Shown: one piece after another, positions 19,394 through 27,930 of the stretch
How positions within the stretch are numbered: the first letter of the stretch is position 1
Layout of the letters: every line of letters begins with the position of its first letter
DNA from: Methylotenera oryzisoli
GTDB taxonomy: Bacteria > Pseudomonadota > Gammaproteobacteria > Burkholderiales > Methylophilaceae
Assembly (NCBI RefSeq): GCF_004661485.1
Contig: NZ_PQVH01000005.1
Coordinates: 62,001-126,000, forward strand
Length of the DNA stretch: 64,000 nucleotides
Reading direction: 5' to 3'
The notes under the pieces: model-generated
What the model saw: the letters and a program-made list of their open reading frames with translations, nothing else
Told to the model about the DNA's origin: nothing
Databases searched by the model: none
Program-made: the position numbers and the translations under genes

Positions 19394-19705
19394 CTATTCA
19401 CTTAATACTTCACGTAAGGTAGCTAGAACTTGCTCTACCACCGTCGAGTTACGTTTGTAGTATGTCCATTTACCAACCTTAGTTGATTCGACCAAGTTCG
19501 CATCTTGCAACGCTTTCAAACATAATGATGTGGCAGGTTGCGATAGCCCAACCTTGTCCTGAATCAAGCTTGCACACACCCCATACATCTCGTATGGGTA
19601 AAGTTGTGTGTAGTCCTTAAACGCCTCATTAGGATTAGCTAACCAAGCCAATATTGCACGTCTTGTAGGGTTAGCTAGCATTTTTAATGCTTCATTTAAA
19701 TCCAT
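19394..19705 (-). CDS. ArsR-family winged-helix transcriptional regulator
   Basis: DNA-binding repressor of 103 residues with the ArsR winged helix: N-P-T-R-R-A-I-L-A-W-L near residue 12, recognition region L-S-Q-P-A-T-S-L-C-L-K-A-L near residue 55, and a wing around K-V-G-K-W-T-Y-Y. It lacks the classical metal motif E-L-C-V-C-D-L; Cys is found at G-V-C-A-S and S-L-C-L-K, so sensing of a reactive electrophile through thiols is more likely than metal sensing. It is the second gene of a leftward pair, 50 bp behind the Old Yellow Enzyme gene, and probably controls it through the palindrome at 20911-20932. Confidence 0.88.
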   Translation of the reverse strand: MDLNEALKMLANPTRRAILAWLANPNEAFKDYTQLYPYEMYGVCASLIQDKVGLSQPATSLCLKALQDANLVESTKVGKWTYYKRNSTVVEQVLATLREVLSE

Positions 19706-19755
19706 CTTACTCTCACCTTATTGCCAGTGGGAAAGCCCACTATTAAAGTTGATCA

Positions 19756-20877
19756 TTATGTGCTGAATGGATAATCAATGTATCCTGCTTCACCACCACC
19801 ATAAAGAGTATGATTATGCACTTGATTAAACGATAATCCTTTTAGAATTCGATACGGTAAATCGGGGTTTGCTATAAATGGTTTACCAAATGCATATAAA
19901 TCACCGTAGCCTTTTGAATTTACTGTCAGTGCCTTCTCTACGGTATAACGACCTGCATAAATTATCGCACCCTCAAATGTTTTACGTAAATCACGTCTAA
20001 ATGTTTCAGGCAAGTCTGGGCTGTTGTCCCAATCTGCCTCTGCGATCGATATGTATGCAATACCAAGATCATTCAACATTTCAGCAGCACGAATGTAGGT
20101 TTCATGAGGGTTACTTTCTACTAGGCCAAGATAAACGCGGTCTTCTGTAGTGGTGGTAAACAGTGGAGCGAATCTTACACCTACTCGATTACGCCCAAAC
20201 ACGTCGATAACAGCTTCAGTAACCTCTCTTAAAAAGCGAAGTCTATTGGTTAGCGAGCCACCGTATTCGTCCGTTCTGTGATTCGTGTGCTCAGAAATGA
20301 ATTGGTTTAGCAAATAACCGTTAGCGGAATGAAGCTCAACACCGTCAAATCCAGCCAACTTTGCGTTTTTAGCAGCTTGACGATATACCTTAACCAATTC
20401 TTTAACTTCTTCGGTTGTCAGTTCACGAGGCATGCTTGGTTCAACCAAAGCACCTTCGCCAGGTCCAGTCTCGATGAATACCTTTACAGACTTAGCTTGA
20501 ATGGCTGATGGTGCTACTGGTGCATCTCCGTTTGGTTGTAACTCGCAATGGGATACTCGGCCAACATGCCAAAGTTGGCAAAAAATAATTCCACCACTTT
20601 CGTGTACAGCGTTCGTTACTTTCTTCCAACCTTCTATTTGCTCCTCTGAGTGTATGCCTGGTGTCCAAGCGTAGCCTTGCCCACGTGTTTCAATCTGTGT
20701 ACCTTCTGTAACCATAAAACCTGCAGTAGAGCGTTGTTTATAGTAACTTGCCATTAATTCATTTGGCACATTTCCCGGTTGAGAGCTACGGCAGCGAGTT
20801 AGTGGCGGTAATACAATTCGATTGGGTAAAAACAAGTCGCCTAATTGGACTTTTTCAAATAATGACGATACGTTCAT
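19756..20877 (-). CDS. Old Yellow Enzyme-type NADPH:flavin alkene reductase (NemA-like)
   Basis: FMN-dependent enzyme of 373 residues that reduces alpha,beta-unsaturated carbonyls, N-ethylmaleimide-like compounds and possibly nitro esters. The TIM-barrel family marks are present: P-N-R-I-V-L-P-P-L-T-R near residue 18, Q-L-W-H-V-G-R near 100, the substrate-binding H-S-A-N with the proton-donor region G-Y-L-L-N-Q-F near 185, and R-T-D-E-Y-G-G-S near 205. Length and motifs match the classical NemA/morphinone reductase class. AAGAGG precedes the ATG. It is first in an operon with the ArsR gene, which suggests induction by electrophiles. Confidence 0.92.
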   Translation of the reverse strand: MNVSSLFEKVQLGDLFLPNRIVLPPLTRCRSSQPGNVPNELMASYYKQRSTAGFMVTEGTQIETRGQGYAWTPGIHSEEQIEGWKKVTNAVHESGGIIFCQLWHVGRVSHCELQPNGDAPVAPSAIQAKSVKVFIETGPGEGALVEPSMPRELTTEEVKELVKVYRQAAKNAKLAGFDGVELHSANGYLLNQFISEHTNHRTDEYGGSLTNRLRFLREVTEAVIDVFGRNRVGVRFAPLFTTTTEDRVYLGLVESNPHETYIRAAEMLNDLGIAYISIAEADWDNSPDLPETFRRDLRKTFEGAIIYAGRYTVEKALTVNSKGYGDLYAFGKPFIANPDLPYRILKGLSFNQVHNHTLYGGGEAGYIDYPFST

Positions 20878-21390
20878 ATATGCCTCTTTAATTTAAGTTG
20901 CATACATTGTCACATTTAAATGCATAAATGTGAAGAGTTGTTTTGAATATATATATGAAGTTCAGCTATGGGTCATATATGCTCATAAATAAAAAGTAGA
21001 ATTAAGATTGCTGATACAGTCAGAATGTCATCGCGGAATCCATTTTCGACCTTCATAAAACCCCATCCCGGAATAAAGTTAAAATAGCAGTTCAAATACT
21101 CCTAATATCCTTAAACTGAAAGTAGACAGGATTAAGCTGACTTTCTCTTTAGAATTATATGAGCTGTTAGAATAACCGACTCTAATCGTCCCTTAACTGA
21201 CCTTCATTAGTTAAATGCATGAGCACCGTCAGGCGTCCCGCTAAAGGGTTAGGGTGAGCTTGCTAAACAAAATCCACCATTAACGCCCCCAGATTCTATG
21301 TTTGTATACTTTCATCGTGGAGGCTTCATTTCGGCACTCAAACTTGACTGCCCAACCGACTGCAAAGCGCCTATGCAGTTGCTAATAGTG
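20878..21390. other. Intergenic region upstream of the OYE operon
   Basis: About 510 bp without a convincing gene. The left end carries the OYE ribosome site and the palindrome at 20911-20932. The rest is AT-rich to mixed sequence without recognisable promoters, terminators or repeats. Confidence 0.5.
20911..20932. promoter_or_regulatory. Palindromic operator, probably for the ArsR regulator
   Basis: CACATTTA (20911-20918) and TAAATGTG (20925-20932) form a perfect 8 bp inverted repeat with a 6 bp spacer, 34-55 bp upstream of the OYE start. Size, symmetry and position suit an ArsR-family dimer site; assignment to the 19394 regulator is inferred from the shared operon. Confidence 0.6.
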
Positions 21391-22380
21391 CTAAACTGTC
21401 ACCACAATTTTGCCGATCTGCTGGTTGGATTCCATATAGCGGTGTGCTTCGACAATCTGCGCTAGCGGATAGGTTTTGGCCACCAGCGGTTTCAGCTTGC
21501 CTTCAGTCAACCCTTGCACAATGAAGGCTTTGGCGCGTGCCATGCGTTCAGGATGAGTGCTGATTTCAAATAAGGTATACCCGCGTATGGTTAATTGCTT
21601 GGCGAGCACGGGGAACAGCGGCAATGGCGTCGGCTCTGTACTTAGCGCGCCATACTGGAAAATAATGCCGCTTTGGGCTGTCGCTTCTGCCAGTTTGCTG
21701 ATGGTCGGCCCGCCAACCGGATCTAACACCACGCGTGCACCTTTATTATTGGTAATGCGGTTCACTTCGGTCACCAGGTCTTGTTCTTCCGTCGCAATCA
21801 CATGCTTGGCACCGGCCTTGAGCAAAGCCTCGCGCTTGCTGCTGGTGCGCGTCAAAGCAACGGGAATAGCACCCAGCAGATTGGCAATCTCTATAGCTGC
21901 CACACCCACGCTACTGGATGCCGCCGGAATCAGCACAAACTCACCGACTTTGGTATCGGCAAACTCCACCAATGCGCCATAGGCAGTCATATATTGCATC
22001 CAGATGGAGGCTGCTTCTGACCAGGAAAGTGATGGTGGATGCTTTACCGCGGCAAATGCAGGCACATTCGCCAACTCACCATAAACACCATACTGATTCT
22101 GAGAGAACGCTGGGATTGTGCTGACCGCATCACCTATCTTGAACTCAGTCACGTTACCTCCCACTGCTTTGACTATGCCTGCCGCTTCATAGCCCAGCCT
22201 CGCTGGCAGTATCGGTGCTTCCAAATACTGACCATTGCGGAACATGACTTCTGCACGATTGAGACCGATGGCTTGCACCTTGATCTGCACTTCATCCCTG
22301 CCTGGTGCGGCGACTTGTTCATCTGCTATCTGTAATACTTCTGGCCCACCGGTTTGGTAGAATCTGACGATACGTGACAT
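21391..22380 (-). CDS. MDR-family zinc-independent alcohol dehydrogenase / quinone oxidoreductase
   Basis: Medium-chain dehydrogenase/reductase of 329 residues. It has the N-terminal GroES-like fold (G-L-N-R-A-E-V-M-F-R-N-G near residue 39, L-G-Y-E-A-A-G-I-V near 62) and a Rossmann domain with A-A-S-S-S-V-G-V-A-A near residue 153. The Zn-ligand Cys residues of classical alcohol dehydrogenases are absent, pointing to the quinone/enone reductase branch with NADPH. GGAGAT lies before the ATG. It is the last gene of a five-gene leftward operon that starts at 26110, 36 bp after the preceding gene. Confidence 0.85.
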   Translation of the reverse strand: MSRIVRFYQTGGPEVLQIADEQVAAPGRDEVQIKVQAIGLNRAEVMFRNGQYLEAPILPARLGYEAAGIVKAVGGNVTEFKIGDAVSTIPAFSQNQYGVYGELANVPAFAAVKHPPSLSWSEAASIWMQYMTAYGALVEFADTKVGEFVLIPAASSSVGVAAIEIANLLGAIPVALTRTSSKREALLKAGAKHVIATEEQDLVTEVNRITNNKGARVVLDPVGGPTISKLAEATAQSGIIFQYGALSTEPTPLPLFPVLAKQLTIRGYTLFEISTHPERMARAKAFIVQGLTEGKLKPLVAKTYPLAQIVEAHRYMESNQQIGKIVVTV

Positions 22381-22416
22381 TTTTATCTCCTGATGATGTA
22401 AAAAATAGTGTGGAAA

Positions 22417-23439
22417 TCAAGCCCAGCCGCTCAATACGATCTTACCTATGGTGCTACCGGCTTCGAGATGCGCGTGCGCCCTACGCAAGTTGGCAGCGTT
22501 GATAGGAGACAGTGTTTCGTTGAGCGTAGATGCAAGTACTTCCTCATCTACTAATCGTGCGATACGATCCAAGATATGGTGCTGCTCAATCATGTCCTCC
22601 GTCTGGTACATAGATCGGGTGTACATCAACTCCCAGACGAAAGTCGCGCTTTTGTTCTTTAGCAAGTTAAGGTCTACCGGCTGTGCGGTTTCCACAATCG
22701 AGCAGATGCGGCCTTGCGGCTTGATGAGCTCGGCCATGACAACAAAATAGCCATCGGTATCGTTGCAACATAAAATATAATCAGGCTGGGGAATGCCGAT
22801 TTCGCGCATTTGCGTCACCAGGTCATGCTGATGATTGATGACGTGCTGTGCGCCCAATTTCTGCACCCATGTTACGGTCTCTGGCCGCGATGCCGTGGTT
22901 ACCACGGTCAATCCCGTCAACTTATTCGCGAGTTGGATTGCAATCGAACCTACGCCGCCAGCGCCGCCTATGATAAGCAGGCTCTTATTACGGTTCTGCG
23001 TTATATCAAGTGAAATGCCCAGCCGGTCGAATAGTGCCTCCCAAGCGGTTATCGCAGTCAGCGGCAAAGCTGCTGCCTGTTCGAAACTCAAGCTCTGTGG
23101 CATATGGCCGACGATACGCTCATCCACGAGCTGGTATTCGGCATTACAGCCTGAGCGCGTGATGTCGCCAGCGTAAAATACTTTGTCGCCACATTTGAAT
23201 AATGTGCAGTCTGGGCCAGCTTCGACCACTTCGCCAGCGGCATCCCAACCCAGCACCTTAGGTGTCGTTTCCAGCTTGTCTTTAGGCTTACGCACTTTGG
23301 TATCGACAGGGTTGACTGCAATGGCGTGGATCTTCACCAGAAGATCGCGACCGGTTGCCACGGGTCTCGGTAATTCGACATCCATCAGCGATTCAGGATC
23401 GCTGATAGGTAAATATCTGGTTAGAGCAACGGCTTTCAT
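22417..23439 (-). CDS. Zinc-binding-type MDR oxidoreductase (quinone reductase-like)
   Basis: A second MDR-family protein, 340 residues, with N-P-V-D-T-K-V-R near residue 43, L-G-W-D-A-A-G-E-V-V near 63 and the nucleotide-binding G-G-A-G-G-V-G-S-I-A near 157. This pattern fits the NADPH:quinone reductase subgroup often labelled zinc-binding alcohol dehydrogenase family; structural zinc is not evident. It shares only modest similarity with the neighbouring 21391 MDR protein, so the pair is not a recent duplication. GGAGAC precedes the ATG. It is fourth in the operon, 48 bp after the LLM gene. Its substrate is unknown. Confidence 0.85.
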   Translation of the reverse strand: MKAVALTRYLPISDPESLMDVELPRPVATGRDLLVKIHAIAVNPVDTKVRKPKDKLETTPKVLGWDAAGEVVEAGPDCTLFKCGDKVFYAGDITRSGCNAEYQLVDERIVGHMPQSLSFEQAAALPLTAITAWEALFDRLGISLDITQNRNKSLLIIGGAGGVGSIAIQLANKLTGLTVVTTASRPETVTWVQKLGAQHVINHQHDLVTQMREIGIPQPDYILCCNDTDGYFVVMAELIKPQGRICSIVETAQPVDLNLLKNKSATFVWELMYTRSMYQTEDMIEQHHILDRIARLVDEEVLASTLNETLSPINAANLRRAHAHLEAGSTIGKIVLSGWA

Positions 23440-23487
23440 GGTGTCTCCTGTTTTAGTGGCGCAGGCATCCTCGCCTGCGCTTATGTG

Positions 23488-24450
23488 TCAAATAAATTCT
23501 GGCAGCACAAACTCTGCCAGTTCCTGCAGCACTTCGTCAGCTGCACGTTTCCCATATTTCAAATTGAATATCAAGTGATCTACACCAATACGTTTGCTAG
23601 CACGCAGATGCATCAGCAAGGCATGCCTGCCGAGTCGGTGACCTAAATGAATAGGCGTTGGTGCTTCATTCGGGTTGTCGGTAAGATCAATAAAATAAGA
23701 CTGTGTAAATGGTTTGTACTGTCCTGGTAGTTCTGCTTCAACTGAATCTCGCCAGCGCTGCACCACTTGGGCCTGTGCCTCAATATTGCGAGGGTAGCTC
23801 ATCCAGCCGTCGGCGTTGCGTGCTATCCAACCCAAATCCTGCTGGCTGTGGCCAGTCACAAGCAAGGGTACATGCGAAGCGATCGGCTTGGGGATAACAT
23901 CGGCAGCTTGCAGATGGCCGAAGCTGCTACTGACTTGCGGAAAGTACTCTGACCAATAAATCTTGAGCAACTCGATTTCTTCTCGAAACATCGCACCGCG
24001 TGACTCAAAATCCACATTGAAGGCTGGAAACTCCACCACTCTGTCACCAGTTGCAACACCCATTAACAATCGGCCACTGGATAACTGGTCTATACTGGCG
24101 GCGGCCTTAGCAATATGTATTGGGTGGCGTAATGGCAGAATGATGGACGCCGTTAACAATGCGATTTCTGAGGTTTGCGCGGCCATATATCCGAGATAAG
24201 TCCACGGGTCGAATACCTGTCCGACATCACCGAAATTTGGGTCACGTAGAGGCACATCGCGAAAGCCTAGGCTAGCAAAGCCAGCTTTTTCGGCAAACTG
24301 TGCCAGCGTTACCTGCTTATGCATGGTAGGTTGGTCGCGCTCGAAGGCTTCGATTGGAAACATGATGCCCAGTGTAAGTTTATTGCGTTGGAATACACGC
24401 TGCCATCCACGGTTGGTTGTCGGTGATTGATTTGGATTAGGGGTAAACAT
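23488..24450 (-). CDS. Luciferase-like monooxygenase (LLM) family oxidoreductase
   Basis: Flavin-dependent LLM-class oxidoreductase of 320 residues, predicted TIM barrel, using FMN or F420-like flavin. Recognisable pieces are F-P-I-E-A-F near residue 32, A-E-K-A-G-F-A-S-L-G-F-R-D-V-P near 55, and the S-S-G-R-L-L-M-G-V-A-T-G-D segment near 145, typical of the family. It sits third in the oxidoreductase operon under the NemR-like operator. The substrate cannot be read from sequence; in this context oxidation or reduction of a toxic carbonyl compound is plausible. Confidence 0.85.
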   Translation of the reverse strand: MFTPNPNQSPTTNRGWQRVFQRNKLTLGIMFPIEAFERDQPTMHKQVTLAQFAEKAGFASLGFRDVPLRDPNFGDVGQVFDPWTYLGYMAAQTSEIALLTASIILPLRHPIHIAKAAASIDQLSSGRLLMGVATGDRVVEFPAFNVDFESRGAMFREEIELLKIYWSEYFPQVSSSFGHLQAADVIPKPIASHVPLLVTGHSQQDLGWIARNADGWMSYPRNIEAQAQVVQRWRDSVEAELPGQYKPFTQSYFIDLTDNPNEAPTPIHLGHRLGRHALLMHLRASKRIGVDHLIFNLKYGKRAADEVLQELAEFVLPEFI

Positions 24451-24560
24451 TCTGCTCTACAAGAAAAAACACTGGCACACCACATAAGGGAGGAAAGTGA
24501 TGTACCAGTATAGGCCCGAAATAGTCAAGGGAATAGCTTTATACTTAGGCAAAAACTGAT

Positions 24561-24866
24561 TTAAGCCTGGCCTTTGACTGCCAGTAAATCTACGGTTTCG
24601 ATCACCGGCATCTCGGCCAGCAAGTCTGCAGCATTCGCCATCAGTGCCTCAGCGATTTTCCCGGTCAAATGCGCTTGTCGGCCATGTTCATCCATAAAGG
24701 TGTCAAAAATTCCAAAGGTGGCAGGGCCGAATTTGAGTGCGTACCAGGTAGCGGTTTCTGGCTCATTTTCTACCAGCGGCAATGCGGATTTCAGAAATGC
24801 TTCCAGTGCTGCTTCCTTACCTAGCTTGGCGTGCAGACGTACATATAGTGCTAACTTCTTGCTCAT
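24561..24866 (-). CDS. ABM-domain protein, putative quinol monooxygenase (YgiN-like)
   Basis: Small cytosolic protein of 101 residues made of a single antibiotic-biosynthesis-monooxygenase (ABM) ferredoxin-like domain. Visible features are the start L-A-L-Y-V-R-L-H-A-K-L-G-K-E, E-P-E-T-A-T-W-Y-A-L in the middle and F-D-T-F-M-D-E-H-G-R-Q-A-H-L near residue 55. Relatives such as YgiN act on quinols; others have no proven activity. It is second in the operon, between the Fe-alcohol dehydrogenase and the LLM gene, with a 74 bp gap upstream and 110 bp downstream. Confidence 0.85.
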   Translation of the reverse strand: MSKKLALYVRLHAKLGKEAALEAFLKSALPLVENEPETATWYALKFGPATFGIFDTFMDEHGRQAHLTGKIAEALMANAADLLAEMPVIETVDLLAVKGQA

Positions 24867-24940
24867 AATTTATCCTAATAAAAATTCAAGACTAAATTGG
24901 TGGATGCGCGCTATTGCGCTTAATCCACCTTACTAAAAAT

Positions 24941-26110
24941 CTAAATACTTGCTTCCAGTACTTCCCTGCTCTTGTCCAGCGTCACATCCTTGTGTTCACC
25001 GAGCTCGACCATGCCATGACTTTCCAGCTGTGACAGTATGGCAGGAATGGCATCTGCGCTAATGCCATAGGCAGATAATCGCGTTGGTACATTTAGGCTC
25101 TCAAAAAATGATCGTGTATTCTGAATGGCCGCTTCAATACGCGCATCTTCCGTACCTTCACTGATATGCCAAACGCGTTCGGCATATTGCAGTAGCTTGG
25201 CACGCTTGGCATCGCGACGCAGGCTGAGCATGCTCGGTAAAATGATAGCTAGCGTTTGTGCGTGATCCAAACCATGCAGTGCGGTGATTTCGTGGCCAAT
25301 CATGTGCGTCGCCCAATCGCTTGGCACACCAGAGCCGATCAAGCCATTTAAGGCTAGCGTGGCCACCCACATGAAATTGGCTTGCAATTCGTAATCTTCT
25401 GGGTTTTGAAGAACTTTAGGTCCAACTTCAATCAGCGTCTGCAACAACCCTTCCGCAAAACGATCCTGCACACGCGCTTCCACTGGGTAGGTCAGGTATT
25501 GCTCCATGATGTGCGTATAGGCATCCACCAAGCCGTTGGCCAATTGGCGCGGCGGCAGGCTGTAGCTTTTGCTCGGGTCGAGCACGGAGAACTGTGGAAA
25601 CACATGCTCACTTGTAAAATAGAGCTTATCGTGTAAGCCAGATGCGGTCTCGGTACGTGAAATCACGGAACCATCATTCATTTCAGAGCCTGTTGCAGGT
25701 AATGTCAGCACGGTGCCAAAAGGCATGGCTTTTTTAACATTTGTACCGTGCTGTAGCAAAATCTCCCACGGATCGCCCTCAGCATATACCGATGCTGCGA
25801 CAAACTTGGTACCGTCAATCACCGAGCCACCGCCGACTGCTAGCAAATAATCAAGATTGTTGGCTTTGATTTGGGCAACAGCTTTAATGAGTGTTTCATA
25901 AGTTGGATTAGGCTCGATGCCGCTGAATTCCTCGACGTGACGCTCACTCAGTGCGGCTTTAACTTCATCCAGAGTGCCATTCGTTTTTGCGCTAGTGCCG
26001 CCGTACAGAATTAATACGCGGGCTTTAATAGGTATCAGCTTATCAATTTCCGCGACTTTGCCTTTGCCAAAAGCAATTCGTGTGGGATTATAAAATTCAA
26101 AATTCAGCAT
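24941..26110 (-). CDS. Iron-containing alcohol dehydrogenase (YqhD/BDH-like aldehyde reductase)
   Basis: NADPH-dependent reductase of 389 residues of the Fe-ADH family. The N-terminal nucleotide-binding domain shows G-G-T-S-A-K near residue 36 and G-G-G-S-V-I-D near 95. The metal-binding C-terminal part has G-L-V-D-A-Y-T-H-I-M-E-Q-Y (Asp and His ligands, about 190-200) and A-L-H-G-L-D-H-A-Q (His ligands, about 265-275). It most resembles YqhD/butanol dehydrogenase, which reduces short-chain and toxic aldehydes. First gene of the five-gene operon; the operator at 26137-26151 lies 27 bp before its start. Confidence 0.92.
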   Translation of the reverse strand: MLNFEFYNPTRIAFGKGKVAEIDKLIPIKARVLILYGGTSAKTNGTLDEVKAALSERHVEEFSGIEPNPTYETLIKAVAQIKANNLDYLLAVGGGSVIDGTKFVAASVYAEGDPWEILLQHGTNVKKAMPFGTVLTLPATGSEMNDGSVISRTETASGLHDKLYFTSEHVFPQFSVLDPSKSYSLPPRQLANGLVDAYTHIMEQYLTYPVEARVQDRFAEGLLQTLIEVGPKVLQNPEDYELQANFMWVATLALNGLIGSGVPSDWATHMIGHEITALHGLDHAQTLAIILPSMLSLRRDAKRAKLLQYAERVWHISEGTEDARIEAAIQNTRSFFESLNVPTRLSAYGISADAIPAILSQLESHGMVELGEHKDVTLDKSREVLEASI

Positions 26111-26136
26111 AAAAACTCCTTAAACATTAAAATTAT

Positions 26137-26151
26137 TAGACCAGTCGGCTA
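26137..26151. promoter_or_regulatory. TetR/NemR-type operator of the oxidoreductase operon
   Basis: TAGACCAGTCGGCTA is an imperfect 15 bp palindrome 27 bp upstream of the Fe-ADH gene. It differs by one base from the site in front of the TetR gene and resembles the TAGACC/GGTCTA half-sites of NemR boxes. Confidence 0.75.
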
Positions 26152-26178
26152 GTATTGTGCCAAATAAAAAGAATTGGC

Positions 26179-26784
26179 TTAGTTAAGTGCAAGTCTTATT
26201 TTCGTAGCATTCATGGCGCACTCTAAAGCAGCGCGTGTGCGATTGACTTTGGTCAAAAGCGTAGCGCCAATCCACATATAATAAATTTCTGCGGTGACAT
26301 TACTTACATCTAGATTGGCAGGAAATTCGCCCTTGCGGATGCCTTCTTCCAAGCAGTTGGTAAGACACGCGATGACACGATCAGTACCGTTTTTTAATGT
26401 AATACGCATAGCTTCGGAGAGATCCGTCACTTCTGCGCTCAATTTAACAATTAAGCATTTATCTGTTGTGGCATCGCTCGATTGGCTATCCAGCCATGAT
26501 TGAAAAAACTTGAGCAGTCGGCTGGAATTTGAACTGCCGTCATCTTTGAGTAAGTGTTCTAACATCTGCAAATAATCGTCAAAGTAATTTTCCAGCAATG
26601 CGTCGCCAAACTGCTCTTTGGATTTGAAATAGTGATAGAACGACCCCTTAGGCACCCCTGCAGCAGAGAGTATTTCGTTGAGGCCGACAGCAGCAAAGCC
26701 CTTGCCTAGGATGATATCCTTGGCTGTGTCTAAAATTTGCTGACGTGTATCACTAGATTTTGTGGTTGGAAGTTTGTTACCCAT
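26179..26784 (-). CDS. TetR/AcrR-family regulator, NemR-like
   Basis: Repressor of 201 residues. The N-terminal TetR helix-turn-helix is clear: I-L-D-T-A-K near residue 17, G-F-A-A-V-G-L-N-E-I-L near 30 and K-G-S-F-Y-H-Y-F-K-S-K-E near 50. The ligand domain has D-K-C-L-I-V-K-L-S-A-E-V and D-L-S-E-A-M-R near residues 107-125, close to what is known of NemR, where a Cys in this stretch senses electrophiles and hypochlorite. It lies immediately upstream of the Fe-ADH operon on the same strand, and near-identical operators precede both, which indicates autoregulation plus control of the operon. Confidence 0.9.
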   Translation of the reverse strand: MGNKLPTTKSSDTRQQILDTAKDIILGKGFAAVGLNEILSAAGVPKGSFYHYFKSKEQFGDALLENYFDDYLQMLEHLLKDDGSSNSSRLLKFFQSWLDSQSSDATTDKCLIVKLSAEVTDLSEAMRITLKNGTDRVIACLTNCLEEGIRKGEFPANLDVSNVTAEIYYMWIGATLLTKVNRTRAALECAMNATKIRLALN

Positions 26785-26804
26785 AAGCGCATTATTGCAT
26801 AGAT

Positions 26805-26819
26805 TAGACCAGTCGTCTA
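26805..26819. promoter_or_regulatory. TetR/NemR-type operator of the regulator gene
   Basis: TAGACCAGTCGTCTA is a near-perfect 15 bp palindrome (TAGAC.AGT.GTCTA) lying 20 bp upstream of the TetR start, in the promoter position. Confidence 0.78.
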
Positions 26820-27082
26820 ACTGAAATATAAAAATCCGTTTTACTATGCTAAGAATCTAATATGAATTTGTTTGATGACGACGAATGATAAATTTTTAAT
26901 AACTGAAAATTCAAAATCTGCTATGTTTCTCATGAGTATGAGATTCTTTGGTTATATAAAATTCTGTAAATTTTTATGAAGATAAGCTTTAAGCCAATTG
27001 TAGAAATATTAAAACTTTAAGTGAATGAAAGCTTTGTCCTCCATTGCTGCTGACCAGCTTTGTTTTTGGTATGACTGCAATG

Positions 27083-27150
27083 GGCCGATTGCTGAAGTCA
27101 GAAGAACTCAACTGAACGGCCGCTTTGTCCCGCTTTGCAGACCAACAACC
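27083..27150. repeat. Degenerate interspersed repeat, copy A
   Basis: Begins GGCCGATTGCTGAAGTCAGA and continues through CCGCTTTGTCCCGCTTTGCAGACC. The first part recurs at 27886-27930 and the second part at 19230-19249. Confidence 0.5.
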
Positions 27151-27601
27151 AATTGGCACAGTTAAGAAAGTTATTAGTGGCTCTTTTAAAATAATTCCAA
27201 TTGACTCTTTTCACAGGAATACTCAGTTTAGGGCTAAATAAATATTTACATATTTTGATAAAGTGCTATTGTTGTTGGCATAAAGCTACGTTAAAGCGAG
27301 TGAAAAAACGTAGCGCCGTCTGGGAAACTGGATGTCACCAGGAGTGGCTAGGTGTGAAAGCACTGAGAGAATCTCGCATGCAATGGCCGCTTATGCGACC
27401 ATTGTTCTTTCTAAGCGTTAATTATTAGCTTCATAGACTGTAAGTAAGTATTATGGAATTAATAAAAATTGGGTATTTGAATCGCCACCATTTATCAGAG
27501 CATTGTCTTCTAATCACATCTTCAAGCTTAAAGTTTAGTAATCTTAATTTAGCAATAGAGTCATACATTTTAATAGACTCTTAATTTCCGTAAATTGTAA
27601 C

Positions 27602-27856
27602 TGGAAGCATAGACTTGGCTTTTTGATTTGGAAGCATAAAGCTGCCTTTGGGACAAGGTTATGCTTCCGCCGACAGCATTTCGTGAAAACTAGGCTACAT
27701 CCACACTGTACATATCATTATTGGTTACCTAGCCAATAATGTGCTTGTAAGAGATGTTCTGTGGGTTGATGGCTAATATACATCAACCGGGACTGGTCGA
27801 AGCAGTCTTCAATGATGGTTTAATATCGAGGATTGATGTGATATGGTCGCCGACCA
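27602..27856. repeat. Cluster of inverted repeats upstream of the second tniQ
   Basis: TGGAAGCATA occurs at 27602-27611 and 27629-27638, and its inverse at 27659-27668 (10 bp arms GGAAGCATAA/TTATGCTTCC at 27630-27639 and 27659-27668). Then come CATTATTGG/CCAATAATG (27716-27724, 27733-27741), GGTTGATG/CATCAACC (27764-27771, 27781-27788), GACTG/CAGTC (27791-27795, 27803-27807) and GGTCGCCGACC (27845-27855). Possible roles are transposase-binding sites, a structured RNA or an operator region. Confidence 0.6.
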
Positions 27857-27885
27857 ATTATGTCAAACGTTGAATGTCTACTTCT

Positions 27886-27930
27886 GGCCGATTGCTGAAA
27901 TCAGAAGAGCTGAACTAAATAGCTGCTTTT
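27886..27930. repeat. Degenerate interspersed repeat, copy B
   Basis: GGCCGATTGCTGAAATCAGA and the following GAGCTGAACTAAATAGCTGC match copy A at 27083 with scattered changes, about 50 bp before the tniQ start. Confidence 0.5.

Noticed and set aside
27201-27428. 75-codon open frame in the region before the tniQ gene
   Set aside because: No ribosome site, odd composition and overlap with a fragment of the decayed repeat; no recognisable product.
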